The notes beneath the pieces are model-generated. The model saw only the letters and a list, made by a program, of their open reading frames with translations, made no database searches and was not told the DNA's origin. Position numbers and translations under genes: made by a program. Shown here in pieces: positions 51,936 to 61,155 of a DNA stretch of 64,000 nucleotides. Numbering within the stretch: the stretch's first letter is position 1; the number at the start of each line of letters is the position of its first letter. The stretch lies in contig NZ_LR734808.1 in NCBI RefSeq assembly GCF_902506655.1, positions 1,364,001-1,428,000 of the forward strand. The letters run 5' to 3'. This DNA comes from Marinoscillum sp. 108. GTDB lineage: Bacteria > Bacteroidota > Bacteroidia > Cytophagales > Cyclobacteriaceae.

Positions 51936-53657
51936 TTAAAGTTTTTCCCAGGCACCACCTTGGTAAATGACTGCAAGTGAAGGCTCTGAAGAAGCTCCAC
52001 AGTAGATAGAGTAAGTCACCTGATATTTCTGTCCCTCTTCGATGCTACTGTAGATCACATCAAGTCGTGAAGTAATGGCATCAAAGATTTGATCGTCTGA
52101 CCACTCAAAGCAGCTAAAGTTTCCGTAAGTCCCCATATTGCTTGATCCTCCAGGGTTTTTGTCCTTGAAGTTTTCAGATATCCAGGTATAATCCGGTGCA
52201 CCAAAAGTAATCTTTATGGTATTGTCAGGAACCCAGGCAGTACCATCAAAAGCAAACAACAAAGTGGCATCTATTACAGCAGAGTATGCTGTCCAGCTTC
52301 CTCCTACTACTGTGTAGAGGTTGCTTCTTGTCTGTGTAGCACCAGCTGAACTAGAGTAATATTTGTATACCACTACCAACTCATCTTCCTCCTGAGCAAA
52401 AGGATAGTTCGTCTTCAGGTAAGTGATGATGTATGGATCAGCAGGCACAGAGCTGCTGAAGTTGTCATACTGACCAGGAGCACCCATGGCATCATAATCT
52501 GCCGCAGTTAGGTAGTAAGCCCCGTTGTCTTTTGACCAGGCTCCACCAGAATACGAGTAGTAATCTGTCATATTGGTAGGATCCTCAGCGATAACTCCAA
52601 CAGATCCTGGAGTAGTCACTTTGATCTCAGCCAGCTGCCATCTTGGAGCAATGGTCGAAGAAGACTTATATGCAAATGCCAAAGTCACTTTTGATCCAGC
52701 GTATGCATCAATCATCGCCTCTACTTCCACTGCAGTGTTACTGCTACCACCATCTACCCAATCAGGGAATGAAACAGTCTCCCATGTGGCTGTAGCAATG
52801 TCACCTGTGTAATCAGTTGAGATTTTCACATTTAAGAAATCTGAAACGGCATTACCATCCAAAAATCTAGTCACATGACTCATGTGCAGTTTTGCTTCAG
52901 TCAAACCAGACAGATCAATTTCCGGAGAAACTAACCACTCTTCATTCTCCTGAGCTCCACCAGAATATCCTGAGCCCTGAGCACTACCATCACTAAAGAT
53001 CACGTAAGTCCATACGGCCAAATCTCCTGAAACTTCCTTCACGGTGTAAGCAGAAATATCTTCAGTAAATCCTTCAACGTATACAGTCTGATCACCGGCG
53101 TTCTCATAGTCAAACTCCGGGTCTGTCACTGAATATTTGTAAGAGACACCATATACCTGATCCTCTGTAGGATCCTGAACTTCAGCCAGCAAAATGGCGG
53201 GAACATAAGCAGATGCCGGGTATGAAGGTGAGAAAAAGCCTGCCATCCCTACTGACTCTCCTGCACTTTCGTAATCTTCAGCATCCAAAGTATACACACT
53301 GGCTCTGCTGTAAGTATTCGCCGTAGACGAACTTCCCTGATACTGAGCATAAGTCACATTGGCAGAAGAACCTTTCGCCAACTGTGGAAATTTCTTACTC
53401 AAAATATAAGGAATATACTTTCGAGCCTGCTCATCAGAAAAGTTGTAAAAACTATTCATACTTGATGAATCGCTACCGTTTTCAGCTATTGGCAATGCCA
53501 ATTCGAAATCATCTTCTGTCATGGTGAAAGCCACATCTGAGGTCACCCCACCTGTACTCCCCTTATCCAGGTCATCGTATACGTCCTGCATAGGATCGCA
53601 TGCAAATACCCCTACTAGCAATAAGGCGTAAATGAATTTTATATTTTTGAATATCAT
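51936..53657 (-). CDS. Large surface-type lipoprotein with choice-of-anchor J domain
   Basis: A 573-residue lipoprotein: signal peptide with lipobox ending at Cys20 (LLLVGVFAC). The middle part (about 220-350) is a jelly-roll of the choice-of-anchor J type (EEWLVSPEIDLSGLTEAKLHMSHVTRF). Before and after it lie shorter modules with a recurring pattern, such as IPYILSKKFPQLAKGSSANVTYAQYQ and IITYLKTNYPFAQEEDELVVVYKYY, which look like repeats of one fold. It sits directly between the TonB-dependent receptor (25 bp) and the nuclease. By position it would be the partner lipoprotein of the receptor, as SusD is of SusC, but it is not SusD-like in sequence. Confidence 0.85.
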   Translation of the reverse strand: MIFKNIKFIYALLLVGVFACDPMQDVYDDLDKGSTGGVTSDVAFTMTEDDFELALPIAENGSDSSSMNSFYNFSDEQARKYIPYILSKKFPQLAKGSSANVTYAQYQGSSSTANTYSRASVYTLDAEDYESAGESVGMAGFFSPSYPASAYVPAILLAEVQDPTEDQVYGVSYKYSVTDPEFDYENAGDQTVYVEGFTEDISAYTVKEVSGDLAVWTYVIFSDGSAQGSGYSGGAQENEEWLVSPEIDLSGLTEAKLHMSHVTRFLDGNAVSDFLNVKISTDYTGDIATATWETVSFPDWVDGGSSNTAVEVEAMIDAYAGSKVTLAFAYKSSSTIAPRWQLAEIKVTTPGSVGVIAEDPTNMTDYYSYSGGAWSKDNGAYYLTAADYDAMGAPGQYDNFSSSVPADPYIITYLKTNYPFAQEEDELVVVYKYYSSSAGATQTRSNLYTVVGGSWTAYSAVIDATLLFAFDGTAWVPDNTIKITFGAPDYTWISENFKDKNPGGSSNMGTYGNFSCFEWSDDQIFDAITSRLDVIYSSIEEGQKYQVTYSIYCGASSEPSLAVIYQGGAWEKL

Positions 53658-53682
53658 CTTAAATATTTTTCAGAGTCGTTAA

Positions 53683-56244
53683 TTAAAAATTGATCTTCAG
53701 GCCTGTGGTCCATGTTCTACCTACACCGTAGAATACGCTAGCTCCAGCTGCTGTAGAATTGGTATCCTGCGCATCTGAAATGTATTCCACATCAAACAAG
53801 TTGTTGGCATTCACAAACAAATTGGCATCCAGATCTCCAATTTTGAAATCGTATCTTGCTTTTACATCCAGCAAACCGTAAGTGGGTACTTCCCATGCCT
53901 GTATGCCGGCTATCTCAGAACTGGTTCTGTTCGTAGGATCGTAGTCTGCATAGAACTTAGAGAAGTATGTGTAAAGTACACCCACCTTGAAAGCAGGTAT
54001 GATGTTATAATCTATACCCAATGCACCGGTGGTTTGCGCCGAACCACCAACCTTGATATCAGCGATATACAACTGGTCGATGGTTTCGATGATATTCTGC
54101 TGCTCATCAAAAACGTTCACACTGTTTACGTCATCAGACCATGTCCAGTCACCCAATGAAAGCATACCAATCACTTTTAGTGCTTTCACAGGCGTGTAAG
54201 TGAAATCTATCTCAACACCCTGATGCAATGCGTTCACACCCAAAATGTTCGCGTAGTAAAGCTTGTCATCATCACCCTGAAAACTCTTGGTGAACGTACG
54301 GTCGTTCCATCCTGTTCTGTACAAGTTTACATTACCAGAGAACTTAGGGCTTCTGTAACCATATCCCAACTCGTAGCTAAGGATCTTCTGGTTTTCTGCC
54401 TCTGAGTTGATGTCATTTCTGAAGTTTTGGAATACCGCATCAAAATCCGGTGCTTTCTCGAAGTAACCCACATTGGCGAATACATTGTGGTTTCTGTTCA
54501 GGTTGTAGTTAGCACCACCTTTCACCTGGTAGCCAAAGAAGTTCTGCCATGGTGTAGCCTGATCTTCCGGAGCATACTGGAAGTAATCAATTCTCTGATA
54601 AGAAGTATTTGAAGCTGAAAGTGTCAAAAATGCAGCCAATGGACCACTTGAGTACTCTCCCTGCAAAAAGGCTCCTGCCCATCCTACTAAACCATCGTTG
54701 TAGTAGTCTCTTTTGTCTCCCACATTCAATGCTGCATTGGGGTTGTTCATGTTGTTATCATCATAAACATACTCCGCTCCAAGGAGGTCATACACCTCAG
54801 AGAAGTGAATACCTTTATAGAACCTTCCATCCAAACCTGCAAGAATGTCAATGTTATCATTGATTTCCTGAGTATAAGTAGAGAGTACACCATACCATCT
54901 GTGGTCATTTCGGGAAGCTCTCAGGTAACCCAGTGCTCTGCCGTCAGATGATGTCTGATTCAGATCCACAATAGCGTCCAAATCATATGGGCTATAGGTA
55001 CCACCTGTCCTGTAGTTATTAAAAGTAGGTTCAAACCCTGTAACAGCATCTTCTTCAGTAGCGTATCCGCCACCTCCACCAGTACCGGTAGAGTAATATA
55101 CTGCAGTAGACAATTCAGATTTGTTGCTGATGGTCCAATAGTGGTTCAGTGAAAATTGTGGCTTGTGGTAAAAATTATCCTCCACATTCACCACATCACC
55201 ATTCAATACACCCCAGTCAGCATTGTATCTCAATCCCTGTGGAGCTTCTCTGAACTTGGCAATTGAATGCATATTTTGTCTCTGACCGTGTACCTGTGGC
55301 GCACCAAATCCTGTAAAAGAAAGTGTGTGCTTGTCATTCAGTACTTTAGAGATATTCATGAAATAGTTATATCCCACAAACTGAGTACCGTCTGCCCATC
55401 CATCACCGGTGATCTTAGCACCGGATACAGAGATGGCCCAGTTGTTTTCAGTAAGGCCAGTATTCAAAGAAAAGGAAGTCTTCAGATATCCGTTGTTACC
55501 AAAGCCCTGATATACATTACCTCCTTTTTCAAGGTCAGTTGTTTTAGTGATAATATTGATTGTACCACCAATAGAAGGCACAGCCACTTTAGAAGCGCCG
55601 AGGCCTCTTTGCACCTGCATGGTAGTAGTCACGTCTGTCAAACCAGCCCAGTTAGACCAGTAGATGTTTCCGTTCTCCATGTCATTCACGGGTACACCGT
55701 TGATCAACACAGCTACATTCTCATCATTGAAACCACGCACGTTGATTCTAGAGTCACCGTAACCACCACCTTGCTTGGTGGCATAAACTCCGGGCGTACT
55801 CTTTAGCAGCTCAGGAAATTCCTGATTTGAGGCATTCTCCTCTATCACAGCTCGCTTGATAGTAGAAACAGCCACTGGTGTCTTACGATCCACCGCCACA
55901 GAAGCAATTACTTCCAATGGGCTCAACTCATTAGCACCTGGTGCTAACTCTATTTTGCCCAGGCTTTGTGTCTCGCTAAGGTTGATTGTTCTCTCTACAG
56001 TCTGAAATCCAACAAATGAGATCACGATAGTAGCCGTGCTCTTTTCAACTGTTAAGCTGAAATCTCCATTGAAATCAGTAATGGTTCCATTGGTTGTTCC
56101 TTTTAGAACAACGCTCGCTCCTGGTAGCCCCTCTCCGTTCTCGGCATCAACTACAGTTCCTGTAATTCTGCTCTGCCCGAAAGATGCCACCGATGCCAGA
56201 AGCATCGAAGCGACAAGTGCATAATTGCGTAAAGTTTTCCTCAT
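53683..56244 (-). CDS. TonB-dependent outer-membrane receptor
   Basis: An 853-residue receptor. Signal peptide (about 1-23), a carboxypeptidase-like regulatory domain (about 26-110: ITGTVVDAENGEGLPGASVVLKGTTNG), a plug domain (about 120-235, with VRGFNDENVAVLINGVPVND and the ASKVAVPSIGGTINIIT stretch), and a 22-strand barrel that ends in ...TTGLKINF with terminal Phe. At 853 residues it is shorter than SusC-type receptors. First gene of the receptor-lipoprotein-nuclease operon, with a TATTTTTG -7 box 30 bp upstream. The operon suggests it imports products of DNA degradation, such as nucleotides or phosphate. Confidence 0.94.
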   Translation of the reverse strand: MRKTLRNYALVASMLLASVASFGQSRITGTVVDAENGEGLPGASVVLKGTTNGTITDFNGDFSLTVEKSTATIVISFVGFQTVERTINLSETQSLGKIELAPGANELSPLEVIASVAVDRKTPVAVSTIKRAVIEENASNQEFPELLKSTPGVYATKQGGGYGDSRINVRGFNDENVAVLINGVPVNDMENGNIYWSNWAGLTDVTTTMQVQRGLGASKVAVPSIGGTINIITKTTDLEKGGNVYQGFGNNGYLKTSFSLNTGLTENNWAISVSGAKITGDGWADGTQFVGYNYFMNISKVLNDKHTLSFTGFGAPQVHGQRQNMHSIAKFREAPQGLRYNADWGVLNGDVVNVEDNFYHKPQFSLNHYWTISNKSELSTAVYYSTGTGGGGGYATEEDAVTGFEPTFNNYRTGGTYSPYDLDAIVDLNQTSSDGRALGYLRASRNDHRWYGVLSTYTQEINDNIDILAGLDGRFYKGIHFSEVYDLLGAEYVYDDNNMNNPNAALNVGDKRDYYNDGLVGWAGAFLQGEYSSGPLAAFLTLSASNTSYQRIDYFQYAPEDQATPWQNFFGYQVKGGANYNLNRNHNVFANVGYFEKAPDFDAVFQNFRNDINSEAENQKILSYELGYGYRSPKFSGNVNLYRTGWNDRTFTKSFQGDDDKLYYANILGVNALHQGVEIDFTYTPVKALKVIGMLSLGDWTWSDDVNSVNVFDEQQNIIETIDQLYIADIKVGGSAQTTGALGIDYNIIPAFKVGVLYTYFSKFYADYDPTNRTSSEIAGIQAWEVPTYGLLDVKARYDFKIGDLDANLFVNANNLFDVEYISDAQDTNSTAAGASVFYGVGRTWTTGLKINF

Positions 56245-56274
56245 TGCGTTTACTTTTTGTTTTTAAACTCCCGG

Positions 56275-56282
56275 CAAAAATA
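56275..56282 (-). promoter_or_regulatory. Candidate -7 box of the receptor operon
   Basis: Minus-strand TATTTTTG is an exact TAnnTTTG match, 30 bp before the receptor ATG, the same distance as at hppA. Confidence 0.5.
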
Positions 56283-56476
56283 GGCTTTCGCCCAACCAGT
56301 AGAGTTCAGGTTTTGGTTAATTTTTCTAGTCGATTTGACGCTCCAAGTTAACACCATGTCACCTTAGATATAAATGGACTTAAAAATTTCTTAATATGAC
56401 AGTGAAGAGATTCTGATATTACATTTATCGTAAAAAAGTATTCTCCGAAAGTCCTTAAAATCAAAATATAATACGT

Positions 56477-56503
56477 AACATTAACTTAACATTAACTTAA
56501 CAT
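56477..56503. repeat. Short tandem repeat
   Basis: Unit AACATTAACTT repeated 2.5 times at 56477-56503, just after the murQ stop. It has no obvious function. Confidence 0.7.
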
Positions 56504-56510
56504 ACGAACA

Positions 56511-57326
56511 TTATAACTTCTCACGGTTCTTCAAAACTGCCCTGACCGATCCGAAACGTTTTAGCTCACTTTCAGCTTCTCGCTGATCTATTTTCAGTTC
56601 ATTCATCAGCATCCTTACCCCGCGCGCTACTAACTTGTGATTACTCAGCTGCATATCCACCATTTTATTACCCTTCACCCGCCCCAGCTTTATCATTACA
56701 GAAGTGGAGATCATATTAAGAATCATTTTCTGAGCGGTTCCTGATTTCATCCGTGTACTGCCTGTGATGAACTCCGGCCCAACCACTGCCTCTATGGGAA
56801 ACTCTACCACCTTTCCTAATGGCGATCCGGCACTGCAGGCAATACAGCCAGTAAGCAATCCATGGGCCCTCGCCTCACTCACTCCCCCTATTACGTATGG
56901 GGTAGTACCGGAAGCCGCCAAGCCTATCACTGTATCTTTTTCATCAGGAAAATAAGCCTTCAAATCTTCCCAAGCCTGTTTTTGATCATCCTCGGCAAAC
57001 TCCACTGCCTTTCGTATGGCTCCATCACCCCCAGCAATGATACCCACCACGAGATCGTGCGGTACCCCAAAGGTGGGCGGGCACTCAGATGCATCAACCA
57101 CCCCCAGCCGACCACTGGTACCAGAGCCTATGTAAAATAATCGGCCTCCTGTCTGCATCCGGCTCACTATTGCGTCCACGAGACGCTGGATTTGAGGGAT
57201 GGCGAGCGCCACGGCATCAGCCACAGTGGCATCTTCACGATTTATATTTGAGAGAACATCCAAAGTGGACATTTCTTCTATTCGCTCATATTTTGAGGCC
57301 TTCTCGGTATCTGGTAATTTATCCAT
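56511..57326 (-). CDS. murQ: N-acetylmuramic acid 6-phosphate etherase
   Basis: A 271-residue SIS-domain enzyme that cleaves the lactyl ether of MurNAc 6-phosphate to GlcNAc 6-phosphate and lactate. The motif GSGTSGRLGVVDASECPPTFG (about 67-87; catalytic Glu81), IIAGGDGAIRKAVEFAEDD and FITGSTRMKSGTAQK are intact. Its start overlaps the kinase stop by 8 bp. With the upstream sugar kinase it forms a cell-wall recycling pair. No MurNAc transporter is in the window. Confidence 0.95.
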   Translation of the reverse strand: MDKLPDTEKASKYERIEEMSTLDVLSNINREDATVADAVALAIPQIQRLVDAIVSRMQTGGRLFYIGSGTSGRLGVVDASECPPTFGVPHDLVVGIIAGGDGAIRKAVEFAEDDQKQAWEDLKAYFPDEKDTVIGLAASGTTPYVIGGVSEARAHGLLTGCIACSAGSPLGKVVEFPIEAVVGPEFITGSTRMKSGTAQKMILNMISTSVMIKLGRVKGNKMVDMQLSNHKLVARGVRMLMNELKIDQREAESELKRFGSVRAVLKNREKL

Positions 57327-58155
57327 GTTCTTGATGATATAAGGTGAGTCCTGCTATGGGGCTTTGTGCTATGAGGTCGATGCGATATCCGTAGCCCGAG
57401 GCAACGCGACGAAGAATGTTACTCAGAAGATGCGCTACTGAACCTATAAATCTGAACGGCGCGCCCTGGTACTTTTCCTTATCGGGAAAAAAAGCCTGAA
57501 AGTACCGATGAAAACCACCTGATACTAATTGGTAAACAAAAGGGTGGTTTTGATGCTCCACGATGAATGGAACAAACTGAGCCAAAAAGGCATTGGCCCC
57601 CGGCTGTTTGTACACAACTTCCAGCACGGCAGCTTCATTCAGTTCTGAGAATTGCGCTTTGAATGTGTCTTGCAAATCAGCCGGCAATCCCTGCCGGAGG
57701 TAAGTCTGTAAAAGGGATCTCCCCAGATCGGCACCACTTCCTTCATCTCCCAAAATATACCCTAGCGAAGGCACTCTCTCAGCAATTTCCTGACCATCGT
57801 ACAATGCCGCACCTGCCCCGGTACCGAGCAGACAAACATACCCGGCCTGAGCCGCAAAAAGTGAGCGAGCGGCACCAAGTGTATCTGAGAAGGCATGACT
57901 CTTGGCGCCCGGATAAAAAGACTCCAGCCGAGCATTTATCCTTTGAGCATCCTGCTCCGTCACCAGCCCGGCAGTATAAAAGTAAATCCTGGAAATACCC
58001 TTCAAGCCTGCAAGCTCCATCGGCAATTCCCTCAGGTAGGTATCAAATTCCTGAGTCTTCAGGTTGAAGCCTCTGGAAGTGAACTGGGAAATTTGCTTAT
58101 CATCCAGCAGCCTCCAATCTGTTTTAGTGCCCCCTGCATCTGCTATCAATATCAT
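57319..58155 (-). CDS. BadF/BadG-family amino sugar kinase (GlcNAc/MurNAc kinase type)
   Basis: A 278-residue ASKHA-fold kinase: LIADAGGTKTDWRLL is the first phosphate loop, LLGTGAGAALYDG and SLGYILGDEGSGADLGR form the second phosphate and adenosine regions. Proteins of this type phosphorylate N-acetylglucosamine or, in some Bacteroidota, MurNAc. Its position directly before murQ, with an 8-bp overlap, makes MurNAc 6-kinase activity likely, since MurQ needs MurNAc 6-phosphate. It starts inside the stop codon of the cytochrome b5-like gene (ATGA overlap). Confidence 0.88.
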   Translation of the reverse strand: MILIADAGGTKTDWRLLDDKQISQFTSRGFNLKTQEFDTYLRELPMELAGLKGISRIYFYTAGLVTEQDAQRINARLESFYPGAKSHAFSDTLGAARSLFAAQAGYVCLLGTGAGAALYDGQEIAERVPSLGYILGDEGSGADLGRSLLQTYLRQGLPADLQDTFKAQFSELNEAAVLEVVYKQPGANAFLAQFVPFIVEHQNHPFVYQLVSGGFHRYFQAFFPDKEKYQGAPFRFIGSVAHLLSNILRRVASGYGYRIDLIAQSPIAGLTLYHQEHG

Positions 58156-58382
58156 GGTACTAAGATGCCAATTTGCGAGAACCTCTCAAAGACTTTTTCG
58201 GTATGGGGAGCATCGGGCAGCTCATCGGTAAGATCCTGCCCGGCCCAATGCTCGTAATGTTTGCCGTCCCGCCACATTCGTGAGATCGTCACGTCATACA
58301 CCCGGCCCTGGTAGGCAATCCAGATATCGTCTTTGTCCTGCCCGTTTCTCAGAGCCAGTTGTGATCTGGTAATTTCTCTCAT
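58152..58382 (-). CDS. Small cytochrome b5-like heme-binding protein
   Basis: A 76-residue soluble protein that consists of one cytochrome b5-like domain: DIWIAYQGRVYDVTISRMW, then GKHYEHWAGQDLT, then APHTEKVFERF. His residues in HYEHWAG and APHTEK could serve as the two heme ligands. It has no signal or anchor. It overlaps mutS2 by TGATG and the kinase by ATGA, so it is translated within one coupled operon. A heme protein between a DNA repair ATPase and cell-wall recycling enzymes is unexpected; the redox partner is unknown. Confidence 0.85.
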   Translation of the reverse strand: MREITRSQLALRNGQDKDDIWIAYQGRVYDVTISRMWRDGKHYEHWAGQDLTDELPDAPHTEKVFERFSQIGILVP

Positions 58383-60760
58383 CAGCGAAAAGTCACCAGA
58401 GTAATGCCACTTCCTCCAAACTCGATGTGCTCATCCACTGCCTTTTCTATGCTCTGGTGGCTCTTTAGATAATTTCTGATCACATCCCTCAGGATACCGT
58501 GGCCCTTACCATGAATGATCCGCACCTGATCAGTACCCAGAAGCAGCGCCTGATCGATGTATTCATCCACTTTTTGTAATGCCTCATCAGCCCGCACTCC
58601 CCGCACATCTATTTCTCCATTGAACTGAGACATCTTCTCGATCATATTAATGCCTCCGATTTTGCGCGCTCTCGACTCCTGCCTGGCGGCCTGAGCACTA
58701 GCCTTGCGGAGCCTGCTTAATTCTATGAAGGAAATGATATTCCCAAAGCGCACCTGAGCCTGCTTACCTTTCACATTCATCACTTCACCTGAAGTATCCT
58801 GCCCCTCTATGGTCACATGCTGGCCCACCTTTATTTCTTCCGCCTTTTTTCGCTTCTCCTCTTTCTTAATGCTCTCCTCCTGAGTCTTCTTATAGTGCTC
58901 CAAATCTGAACGCAACCGGCGGGTCTTTTCTTTATCCGCGCTACTTTCCCTGATCCCACGTATGGTGTTTTCAATCCGCTGATTGGCCTCCTCTACTATT
59001 TGGTTCGCTCGGGCTTTTGCTTCTTTGATTAGTCGCTTCTGCTCATCCTGAAGCATTTCCTTCAGGGCCTCATAGTCGGTTTTGATGCTGATTACCTCCT
59101 TTTCTTCTTTTTCCAGCTTTTTAGTGAGCTTCTGGAATTTATTCCGTTCAGACTCGAGACTATTGAGCAAAAGCTCGTAATCCACCTGACTGGTACCTAC
59201 AAATCCCTTGGCATTCTCAATGATCTGAGTCGGCAATCCTATTTTCTTTGCGATTTCGAAAGCAAAAGAACTTCCCGGCTTACCCACTTCCAGTTCGAAC
59301 AAAGGTTCGAGCGCCCCCACATCATACTTCATGGCACCATTCACCACACCGGGGTGATTTTCGGCAAATTTCTTAAGGTTTTGATAGTGGGTAGTGACCA
59401 CTCCAAAAGCTTTTCTCGCGTTCAATTGACCCAAAATGGACTCTGCAATGGCTCCACCAAACTGCGGCTCAGTCCCCGTACCAAACTCATCGATGAGAAA
59501 AAGACTGTTTCGATCGGCCATCTCATCAAAATAACGCATGGCTGTAAGGTGTGAGCTGTAGGTACTCAGGTCGTTCTCCAATGACTGGGTGTCCCCAATG
59601 TCCAAAAAGACGCTTCGGAAAACCCCAAATGTGGATGCTTCACTGGCGGGCACCAGGAAGCCACACTGAAACATATATTGCAATAAACCGACAGTTTTGA
59701 GGGCCACGGATTTACCGCCTGCATTGGGTCCGGAAATAACCAGAATTCTGTTTTCCTGCCTGCTGAGTTCCAACGACAATGGAATGGTGGGCTTGCCCGA
59801 GGCTGTATGTGACAGCCACAGTAAGGGATGCCTGGCTCCATACCACTTGACCATGGGATTTTTAGTCACTCCTGGCTTTACCGCATCTATGGTTTTGGAG
59901 AATACAGCCTTGGCATGAATGAAATCCAATAAGCCAATAAAAAATGCTCCCTTGTCCAAGTCTTCTACAGACTCCCGCACAAGGTCAGTAAGCCTCGTTA
60001 AAATCCGGGCAATTTCACGTTTCTCCTGGTACTGCAACTCCCGCACTTCATTGTTCAACTGCAGGGCCTCCGTAGGTTCCATATAGACCGTTTGCCCGGT
60101 GGCAGATTCATCATGGATAAATCCCTGAATCCGCCGCTTGTGCTCTGCCTTTACCGGAATCACCAGACGACCTTCTCTGATGGTCACCGAACTATCCTCA
60201 TCAGTGAGTTTGTCTTGAATGGCCTTTCTGAGTACTTTATTGATGGCTGTACGAACAGCACGCTCTTTCTGAATGAGCAAAGCACGGATAGAGGCCAGCT
60301 CGGGACTGGCGTTATCACGAACTACTCCCTTCTCATCCACAATGAGTTCTATGGCCTTGATCAGGTTCTGATCTGCGATGAATCCATAGGTCAGACTGCA
60401 TAACTCTGGATATACCTCCTGATGCTTTTTGAGGTACTGAGTCCAATCATAAAGCAGGGCTAGCAGCGATTTCAGCTGCGCAAAATCCTCTGCCTGCAGA
60501 AAGGTGCCTTTCACTTTGATCTTCTTTAGAAATACCCGTAGATCCTGAAAATCTCTGGAAGGCAAATTATCACCTGAGGAGATCACACGCAGCATTTCAT
60601 CAGTTTGGTCCAGCCACTTTGTGATTTCTTCTATTCTGGAAGATGGCCGGGCCTTTTCCAGAAATTCCACGGCAAAGTCGGACTTACACCGCTGGCGGAT
60701 AAGCTCCATGAGCTGGTCAATCCCCAGCTTCTCCTGTATGTCTTTTGGATAAATCAGCAT
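58382..60760 (-). CDS. mutS2: Endonuclease MutS2
   Basis: A 792-residue MutS2. It lacks the mismatch-recognition domain, has the core and lever region, an ABC-type ATPase domain (GPNAGGKSVALKT near residue 335; LDIGDTQSLENDLSTYSSH; FLIDEFGTGTEP), a long coiled coil (about 515-640) and a C-terminal Smr nuclease domain with IDVRG and HGKGHG. MutS2 suppresses recombination and, in some bacteria, splits collided ribosomes. It starts at the stop of the DUF4296 gene (TAATG), which it follows. Confidence 0.96.
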   Translation of the reverse strand: MLIYPKDIQEKLGIDQLMELIRQRCKSDFAVEFLEKARPSSRIEEITKWLDQTDEMLRVISSGDNLPSRDFQDLRVFLKKIKVKGTFLQAEDFAQLKSLLALLYDWTQYLKKHQEVYPELCSLTYGFIADQNLIKAIELIVDEKGVVRDNASPELASIRALLIQKERAVRTAINKVLRKAIQDKLTDEDSSVTIREGRLVIPVKAEHKRRIQGFIHDESATGQTVYMEPTEALQLNNEVRELQYQEKREIARILTRLTDLVRESVEDLDKGAFFIGLLDFIHAKAVFSKTIDAVKPGVTKNPMVKWYGARHPLLWLSHTASGKPTIPLSLELSRQENRILVISGPNAGGKSVALKTVGLLQYMFQCGFLVPASEASTFGVFRSVFLDIGDTQSLENDLSTYSSHLTAMRYFDEMADRNSLFLIDEFGTGTEPQFGGAIAESILGQLNARKAFGVVTTHYQNLKKFAENHPGVVNGAMKYDVGALEPLFELEVGKPGSSFAFEIAKKIGLPTQIIENAKGFVGTSQVDYELLLNSLESERNKFQKLTKKLEKEEKEVISIKTDYEALKEMLQDEQKRLIKEAKARANQIVEEANQRIENTIRGIRESSADKEKTRRLRSDLEHYKKTQEESIKKEEKRKKAEEIKVGQHVTIEGQDTSGEVMNVKGKQAQVRFGNIISFIELSRLRKASAQAARQESRARKIGGINMIEKMSQFNGEIDVRGVRADEALQKVDEYIDQALLLGTDQVRIIHGKGHGILRDVIRNYLKSHQSIEKAVDEHIEFGGSGITLVTFR

Positions 60761-61104
60761 TATCGAATGTCCTTTGCTTTTTGGCGAGCCAACAGGCTAT
60801 CCACCACCTCATCATAGATCGCCTTGTAGTTCTCTATTTCCTCCACATAAAACTCCATGCTTCTTCTGTATTGCTCACGGGTAATTTCCTGCTCTTCAAA
60901 AAGCATCTTTTCGAAATGATTGTAAACTTTCTGGCTGCTATCTCCTTTGATGTAGAGCTTCTTTACTTTGGCTTCCAGCAGGTGCACCTCTATCAATACC
61001 CTGACCATTTGATCATGACTCAACACATCTGCCGGAATTTCCGTTTGTTTCTTCGAACAGCTTCCAAGCAGCACGATCAATATGACAAAAAAAGATTTTT
61101 TCAC
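60760..61104 (-). CDS. DUF4296 lipoprotein
   Basis: A 114-residue lipoprotein with a lipobox ending at Cys16 (IVLLGSC). The rest is a single DUF4296 helical domain: SHDQMVRVLIEVHLLEAKVKKLYIKGDS and ITREQYRRSMEFYVEEIENYKAIYDEVVDSL. The family is confined to Bacteroidota and its function is unknown. It heads the DUF4296-mutS2-b5-kinase-murQ operon and is divergent from the aerotolerance cluster. Confidence 0.88.
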   Translation of the reverse strand: MKKSFFVILIVLLGSCSKKQTEIPADVLSHDQMVRVLIEVHLLEAKVKKLYIKGDSSQKVYNHFEKMLFEEQEITREQYRRSMEFYVEEIENYKAIYDEVVDSLLARQKAKDIR

Positions 61105-61128
61105 AAGGTATAAGTCTAAGTGTTCTTA

Positions 61129-61136
61129 TAATTTTG
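61129..61136 (+). promoter_or_regulatory. Candidate -7 box of the aerotolerance operon
   Basis: TAATTTTG matches TAnnTTTG exactly, 20 bp before the ATG at 61156. Confidence 0.5.
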
Positions 61137-61155
61137 AACCCCAAAATTACTTTGC

